From: Oscarella lobularis | Taxonomy: Eukaryota > Porifera > Homoscleromorpha > Homosclerophorida > Oscarellidae | Assembly: GCF_947507565.1 (NCBI RefSeq) | Contig: NC_089188.1 | Coordinates: 930,001-994,000 of the forward strand | Direction: 5' to 3' | Length of the DNA stretch: 64,000 bases | Shown here: piece by piece, positions 59,084 to 64,000 of the stretch | How positions within the stretch are numbered: the stretch's first letter is position 1 | How the letters are laid out: every line of letters begins with the position of its first letter | The notes under the pieces: model-generated | The model's input: only the letters and a program-made list of their open reading frames with translations | Databases searched by the model: none | Told to the model about the DNA's origin: nothing | Program-made: the position numbers and the translations under genes

Positions 59084-61342
59084 CTATTGCCTTATCACAT
59101 CCTCACAAGCCGTCTGAATGAGTGGCAGAGCTTCGAAAAACTTAAACGGAAGCAGCGGCAACAGTTTCTGCACGTGTTCTCTCTCCGTCGCAGTATGTAC
59201 TAAAGCATTCTTCAGTGAAACTATTATGCTTCTGCACACATCGCGATGATTGAACTTCTTTGGGAGATGATCTTTCAACACTGAATACTTCGTGGAAATG
59301 CCTTGAACCTTGCGAAGGCCGCATTCCTCCAACTCCCCGATATAATCGCATAACGCGCAGTTTTTTAAATCGTCCAAAGAAAGCCCCGCGCTCTTGCACT
59401 GTTCGACAATATCATCGAGAGGCTTATTCAAAGGAGATCCGGTATCATTGGCGTTTCCCGCATCAATTTCGTTAATGAGACATTCCCCAAAATCCAACAT
59501 GACGGAGCGAAATAGATGATAGAAGAGATCGTCCTTGACGGTGCCTAGATACACAAAAGCCGTTTTAGGGAGAATCCCAGATGATGAGATAGCAGAGGTA
59601 ACGAAAGCCTGAAATGGAACACATGCCACATAGACGTGCTCTTCTTTCGGCGTCGACGCGCTCTCTCCTTCCTCCAACGAAACGGTCCGAACCGGCCTCA
59701 AAAACGGCTCTAAATGCTTATACAAGCCCTCAAAAATTACACTATTGTATAGCGCGGATCTTGGAACGCCTTGAAAATCAAGTCCCACGCTTCGCAGCAG
59801 CAATCGCTCGTTGATGTCAAGATCTTGTAGGAAAGGGAAATTCCTTGCCCAAAGTTTCGCCGCAATTTCTCCCTCAATTTCGTCGAAGCAGAACTTGCTG
59901 ACAGGGTCGATGCAAGCAGCGGCCTTTTTCTGGAAGTAGAACTTGTCCATAAGATGGATCATTAGCGCTGGAGAGCGACTGCAGAAATTCATTACTTCCT
60001 TCTCCAAAGGGCTTGGTAAGGGATTGCACAACGCGTTGAGCGCTATGGCGGGAACACTGCAAGGAAGATCCAATTGATAAATAGTGATATCCGTCCCTCT
60101 TGTGGGACAGTGATGAATATTCACCAGAGCTGACATCATGCATGACCCGGTTACAGCAAAGCGGACTTTGTAAGGCTCTCCAGGCTCTCCAAAGGTGACA
60201 AGATTTTTATAGACCCATCTCATGTCGGACACCTTTTCCTGGTCAAGACCTCCCTCCTTTGCCGGCCAAAAGAAAAACCGTTGCACTTCATCAATAAGGA
60301 TGAAGAGAGGATGCTCTGACTCAGCTGTCAGAGCTTCTAAGCCTTTTAAGAGATCCATTAGATAGTCTCTCCCGCTGTGACGTTCCAGAAAACTTTTATA
60401 ATCATCTGCATTTCTGATAGTGGATCGATGGGGAAGCTTGACGCGCAGCATTTCGGCCAGTTTGTTCATATCCACAATTATGTCCACCATCAAGTGACCA
60501 GGAGTGGAACAATCCAGCTTCTCAAGATTCAGTTTCCAAATTATTGCCGGGTGATTTGAATCGACCCCATACTTTGGGTGTTTTTTGATGAGGCCCGGCA
60601 AAACGACGTTCAACCACGTCGATTTTCCTTTTATAATTGTAAAAGTAACTACACTACGTTCAACATTAAAAATTTGACAATTACCTGATTTGATCATCCC
60701 GTTTATAGTGAGGACTGACGACAAACCTATCGTGGCATCGAAATTTATCCAATTCTCTGTCTTCTCAATCAAATCGCCGCATTGAACGAGACTGCGTGAA
60801 GACCCAACACAGATTCGCGTGAATTCCTTCTCTTTATCAACGCGGACGTCACGAATTTTGCTCAAACGAGCTCGGCAGCGATCGGATAACGATAACCTGT
60901 AGACAAACACATAGTCACCAACAGGTCCTTCTCGTACAACGTAAGGGGATCCCACGTGCCTTGAGCAAGATTCCCGCGACACGTGCGAACGATGCTGAGT
61001 CAGCGTTGCAAGAGGAGCTGGGATTTCTGCAGTCTTCGAAGTTTTTTCGCGAGGCGGCTCAAAGTCGATGACGACGAGGTCGGCCTTGTCAAAGACGGCG
61101 TATTTGACTGAAACGGTCGGATGTCCTTCGTCGACAAAGCGATTTTCTGTGCCGTGAAATTTGACTGCGAATAAGAGAGACGTTGAAAGATAAGGGGGAC
61201 GGCGTGCGCTGCTTCGCTTGCCTTCAGAGAGGGTCACCATCTTCGCATTAGGATCGATTGCGCGTAAGATGCCCTCGAAGCGTTCCTGCGACTTCGAGAT
61301 CACGCTCATTCGTCTTCCTAGACAGTCGCTGAGCGCGCTCAT
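59084..61342 (-). CDS. LSM14-like domain / P-loop NTPase, array copy 4 (one continuous frame)
   Basis: A single 752-codon frame spans both domains, which is the best evidence that they belong to one protein. Residues about 1-100 form the LSM14-like Sm domain (RRMSVISKSQERFEGILRAI, TLSEGKRSSA, KFHGTENRFVD, FDKADLVVIDFEPP). About 150-215 is a conserved linker ('LSKIRDVRVDKEKEFTRICV'). Walker A GMIKSGKSTWLN is at about 215-226 after splicing. Walker B LFILIDEVQRFFFW lies some 110 residues later, then 'RFAVTGSCMM' and a helical C-terminus. The Walker A intron is 57 bp here (56 bp in the other copies), so unspliced mRNA stays in frame but has no intact P-loop. In LSM14/Trailer hitch proteins the Sm domain binds mRNP partners. 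The NTPase resembles STAND/AAA-like ATPases only in general motifs. Confidence 0.7.
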   Translation of the reverse strand: MSALSDCLGRRMSVISKSQERFEGILRAIDPNAKMVTLSEGKRSSARRPPYLSTSLLFAVKFHGTENRFVDEGHPTVSVKYAVFDKADLVVIDFEPPREKTSKTAEIPAPLATLTQHRSHVSRESCSRHVGSPYVVREGPVGDYVFVYRLSLSDRCRARLSKIRDVRVDKEKEFTRICVGSSRSLVQCGDLIEKTENWINFDATIGLSSVLTINGMIKSGNCQIFNVERSVVTFTIIKGKSTWLNVVLPGLIKKHPKYGVDSNHPAIIWKLNLEKLDCSTPGHLMVDIIVDMNKLAEMLRVKLPHRSTIRNADDYKSFLERHSGRDYLMDLLKGLEALTAESEHPLFILIDEVQRFFFWPAKEGGLDQEKVSDMRWVYKNLVTFGEPGEPYKVRFAVTGSCMMSALVNIHHCPTRGTDITIYQLDLPCSVPAIALNALCNPLPSPLEKEVMNFCSRSPALMIHLMDKFYFQKKAAACIDPVSKFCFDEIEGEIAAKLWARNFPFLQDLDINERLLLRSVGLDFQGVPRSALYNSVIFEGLYKHLEPFLRPVRTVSLEEGESASTPKEEHVYVACVPFQAFVTSAISSSGILPKTAFVYLGTVKDDLFYHLFRSVMLDFGECLINEIDAGNANDTGSPLNKPLDDIVEQCKSAGLSLDDLKNCALCDYIGELEECGLRKVQGISTKYSVLKDHLPKKFNHRDVCRSIIVSLKNALVHTATEREHVQKLLPLLPFKFFEALPLIQTACEDVIRQ

Positions 61343-61464
61343 GCTTAGCCTTGCGAATCACGAAATGGCGAAGGGAAAGCACGTTTGTGCTTGTTGTAAT
61401 TTAGGCTGTCCCGGATGCTTGAGTCAGACCTCACACGTGACTGTGGCAAAAAGGGTGTGGCCTT

Positions 61465-61610
61465 CAGACTGAGTAGAAACGGTCGATATACTTTCGGCGA
61501 ATTTTTCTTCATCGTTTTGTCATCCTCTTGAACAAATTGACTTGGACGACTCGAAGAGAAACGTCAGAACTTCTGCCAAGGGTTGTTAAACTCTAGACAA
61601 CGAACTTAGT
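61465..61610 (-). pseudogene. Importin-5 scrap at the right end of the array
   Basis: Two IPO5 exon pieces in order: 'actttcggcgaatttt' (49283) with 'tcatcctcttgaac' (49340), then 'gacttggacgactcgaagag' and 'aacgtcagaacttct' (49658-49690). Here more of the IPO5 body is retained than in the other spacers. Confidence 0.8.
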
Positions 61611-61639
61611 GTATATACATGACTTAGCATATGCGGCTC

Positions 61640-61790
61640 TGTGGAGGAGGCTCGGTTCCTCCACAATTTCAGATACAACACAATCTACCAGTAACTGCAA
61701 CAATTAGAGCAAACCAAGACAGGGTAAATTAGGACGAAATCAACACACACGTAAGGGCATCACACATAAAGACATTACACAAAACATGCC
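61640..61790. repeat. Fifth copy of the array 3' flank
   Basis: 'ggttcctccac', 'cagatacaacacaatc' and 'acacacgtaagggcatcaca' match the sequence downstream of each NTPase copy (50380-50545, 53215-53365, 56125-56300, 58885-59055). It stands alone here, without an NTPase gene upstream of it. Instead it follows the metallopeptidase-like frame, so a fifth unit was lost or replaced. Confidence 0.75.
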
Positions 61791-61794
61791 GATG

Positions 61795-62736
61795 TCAAAC
61801 AACTACAGTACATCTTTCCTGTGCCTTGCCTACACTCACAATGACGAGGAATGAGCGATACTGGTGACTTGAAAGATTAAACAGGTCATCGAGAGCAAAA
61901 ACGTGCTCTCCTCTCGTGAGTGTGTAACCTGGAGAGAATAATGATCCGTGGCACCTATTACCAAAAGGAGAATTTTTCGTTTGAAGATTCGCATGTCCGT
62001 CGCCGTACGCTTGGAGGAAAAAAGACAACGGTTGGTCGTTGTCATCCTCAATACTGACTTCCACTAACAACCCGCCGCAATCTCTAACAGTGACGTTTTG
62101 GGGATTTCTTCTCCATGGTAGAGTAGACAACATCGGCACGTCGTCGGCATAGTAAGTTTGAGTTTCAACACCCTTAGATTTACACAGAAACGCAACAGCC
62201 TCTCTGGGAGTAGACTCACTCGTTGTAGGACAGCCAATCGACTCTCTTACAGCCTTTTCCAATTCTTCAGGATCTTTGTCAGCAAAATATATATCTCCTG
62301 ACAGAATTCTCTCAATATGTTCGACGAGTGAGCGTGTGATTGTCCGTGTAGCGCCAGTACTCGGCATAAAAGCATCTATCATTCCGTAGGTCGTTTGTTT
62401 AGCATTGTAAGGACGGTGGGCCGTAGGACGTGGTTGTAGAATGCATCCAAGAATGCGAAACTCCGCCACGAAACCAGATTCAGGTTTCCCCATATTAGTA
62501 AACATCATTTTTTCTGGCAAATTCGATTAAAGTGAGACATCTTCCATCAAATACTTGGCCACCTTGTAGTGAGCCAACTCGTGTAGATAGACCATCGCCG
62601 TGTAGCAGACGAGCAGTCGACGGGACACGTCGGTCGGTTCTTCTTCACTCATTGTCTCCAACTCCTTTGAATTCGAAGGTCTTCGTCGATGCTCACAACG
62701 ATCTCGGAGCTGCTGTCGACGTTGCGAGAACAACAA
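61795..62736 (-). pseudogene. HELAH metallopeptidase-like ORF split by one TAA stop
   Basis: Reverse-strand codons from 62736 read through 'MVYLHELAHYKVAKYLMED', containing a zincin HExxH motif, then TAA (62529-62527). They continue in the same frame without further stops to 61795. About 30 residues after HELAH comes 'KPESGFVAEFRILGC', whose Glu is well placed to be the third zinc ligand, as in HExxH...E peptidases. The C-terminal part ('FALDDLFNLSSHQYRS') is unrecognised. The start is uncertain and earlier exons may exist. One nonsense codon in an otherwise open 314-codon frame suggests recent inactivation, or a very short unrecognised intron, or readthrough. No exact family is named. Confidence 0.5.
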
Positions 62737-63375
62737 CCTCTTAGAGCGGATCGAGGATTGAAAGCGATCGGCGGAAGATTCAATTCGCTGACGTGGTCCT
62801 TGACAGCAGAGAGGTCGTCCGTTTCGAGGTCGAAATAGCTGAATAGGCTACGTCATGTCGAACTGACAAGAAGTCGAGAACCATTTTCACGGCGTCCGAC
62901 AATGCTTCGATCGTTCTGTTGTTTCTGCAAGTTCGTCATGGTCAACGGCCGTCAACGGCACGCTCCAGGGCACGCTCCTTTCTCATCGCTGATACGACGC
63001 AATTTCCTGTCCCGGATGGTCGAAAGTTCGAGCGATGACGTCCATCAGCCGAACATAGTAGTTTTACTAGGAACCAATTTGCCGTGGTCTTGTTAGGCGC
63101 AGTATGTTTCCTTTACCCAGTTGCGGATGCCAATTAGAGCGACTTTGGTCCACTATTACTAATTAGGGGCCAACTGCTCTGCAATTAATTTAATAAAATG
63201 CATCGGTTGTTATTATATAAAATTTTTTAAAAATTTGCAAGAACACTGAAAAACACAGAAGATCTGACTGACGCTCAATCAGGGTTCAATTGTACATACC
63301 GTACGTGCAAATCCAGATTTAATGGCATCCGTTTGGAGGATACCGTTAAATCCGACTTACACTGACCCAGCTCCC
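62737..63375. other. Intergenic stretch without supported genes
   Basis: No exon with family features was found. Sequence at 62760-62900 may hold a first exon of the metallopeptidase-like gene, but I could not place a start or splice site. The 63180-63250 part is AT-rich. Confidence 0.35.
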
Positions 63376-63409
63376 TGACAACTCTCGCACAGCTGCCCGA
63401 GAGTTGTCA
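63376..63409. repeat. Perfect 12-bp hairpin
   Basis: tgacaactctcg (63376-63387) and cgagagttgtca (63398-63409) are perfect inverted repeats around a 10-base loop. No U-tract follows, and this is a eukaryotic locus, so it is not a bacterial terminator. Confidence 0.75.
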
Positions 63410-63446
63410 CGAGCTAGGCCATTTCAAAAACCTTGATCGCGAGTCG

Positions 63447-63959
63447 TCATAAATACGCGGTCCTAAAATTTGGAAATTCAGATCCGGACCCCAATCGGAA
63501 CGCCCGGAAGTTTCCGTTTGCATTGATTCCGCTGTGAAGCATGTGAAACAACGGGCCCGCCTTCGTGCAATCGAGGCCCAATCGGAACACCCCAGGCGCC
63601 TCTTCCGTTTGCCCTGATAAACCCACTGACAGCTCCCCCGTGATGATGATGGAAGTATAAGCCTCAGACCATAGAAATCTCTGCTCAGACTTGAACAATA
63701 GATTTTGGAGCATACGTGTAGTAGAAATAGGAATCGTCCTCGCTAGCGTTATAGATTGTACTGTACGCCTAAGTGCAGGGATGATCATTGGCACGAGCCA
63801 ATCCTCACGGTAGGTGTCAAACCGATAGTAATAACTGTAATTCCGGTACGAATAAGAGTCTTCCTGTAAGCTTAACTTAAATAATAAGTGATCCTCGCCA
63901 AACGTCTTCCCGGACAGCAGCGTCGGGGCCGGCCGGGCACTCGCAAAGAACCGTGCCAC
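63447..63959 (-). CDS. Hypothetical Tyr-rich protein, partial
   Basis: An open reverse-strand frame of 170 codons. It has a striking Tyr-rich stretch, SYSYRNYSYYYRFDTY, near residues 35-50 and a C-terminal Gly-rich segment with two imperfect repeats ('APGVFRLGLDC', 'ANGNFRAFRLG') that also show as a DNA repeat (caatcggaacrccc at about 63492 and 63580). An internal acceptor-like 'cttacag' precedes the Tyr-rich part, so it may be part of a multi-exon gene that continues past the right edge. No family is recognised. Confidence 0.3.
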   Translation of the reverse strand: MARFFASARPAPTLLSGKTFGEDHLLFKLSLQEDSYSYRNYSYYYRFDTYREDWLVPMIIPALRRTVQSITLARTIPISTTRMLQNLLFKSEQRFLWSEAYTSIIITGELSVGLSGQTEEAPGVFRLGLDCTKAGPLFHMLHSGINANGNFRAFRLGSGSEFPNFRTAYL

Positions 63960-63968
63960 GAAATTGTG

Positions 63969-64000
63969 GCGATCGTCATTGCGATCGTCATTGCGATCGT
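63969..64000. repeat. 12-bp tandem repeat at the window edge
   Basis: gcgatcgtcatt occurs at 63969-63980 and 63981-63992, with a third partial copy to 64000. It continues beyond the window, so total length is unknown. Confidence 0.85.

Noticed and set aside
59084-61342. Reading copy 4 as an intronless gene with no P-loop
   Set aside because: The same splice sites occur in all four copies, and splicing restores a perfect Walker A. The open unspliced frame is explained by the 57-bp intron length.
63376-63409. Hairpin as a transcription terminator
   Set aside because: The context is eukaryotic and no T-tract follows.

Overview
This window is nuclear DNA from a multicellular animal. Genes are split by very short GT-AG introns (about 40-70 bp in most places), and the set (COP9 subunit 9, FMR1/FXR, importin-5, CRTAP/leprecan, NOMO fragment, MTP-like lipid-transfer protein, Roco GTPase, C-type lectin/EGF/Kazal mosaics, TSP1 plus fibronectin-like giant) is metazoan. 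The compact layout and large secreted repeat proteins suggest a sponge (perhaps a homoscleromorph). That placement is inference; no rRNA or mitochondrial marker is present. No prokaryotic operons, CRISPR or tRNA genes were recognised.

Region by region. 1-6375: two decayed fragments of a giant extracellular gene, with a complete reverse-strand MTP/vitellogenin-type lipid-transfer gene lying between them. 6967-15464: the intact giant (signal peptide, TSP type-1 repeat, duplicated Cys-rich exon, then one 7.2-kb exon with about 19 fibronectin-III-like modules). 17717-18506: a 5'-truncated, frameshifted NOMO tail. 18564-30811: a tandem segmental duplication of about 6.3 kb whose two units each carry one secreted lectin gene (H-lectin-like, Kazal, two CTLDs, two EGFs), bounded by retroelement debris. 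32123-39668: an ankyrin-Roc-COR gene whose ankyrin exons have expanded as thirteen 311-bp genomic units.

40253-50296 is a dense housekeeping block: CRTAP-like ER protein (+), FMR1/FXR (-), COPS9 (+), importin-5 (-). FMR1/FXR and COPS9 start codons are only 60 bp apart, and COPS9 and importin-5 converge with an 88-bp gap.

50555-61342 holds the most unusual content: four tandem copies of a gene joining an N-terminal LSM14-like Sm domain to a P-loop NTPase whose Walker A motif is split by a 56-57 bp intron. Each unit also carries a scrap of the neighbouring importin-5 gene, which shows how the array arose. Beyond it lie a HELAH metallopeptidase-like frame broken by one TAA stop and an unrecognised Tyr-rich ORF.

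Most genes here look independent. The accessory parts (lectins, FN3 giant, ankyrin-Roco, LSM14-NTPase) share a history of local tandem duplication and are plausible candidates for adhesion, recognition or defence, but no function is shown by sequence alone. Exon ends were assigned by eye from GT-AG sites, frame continuity and remembered family sequences.
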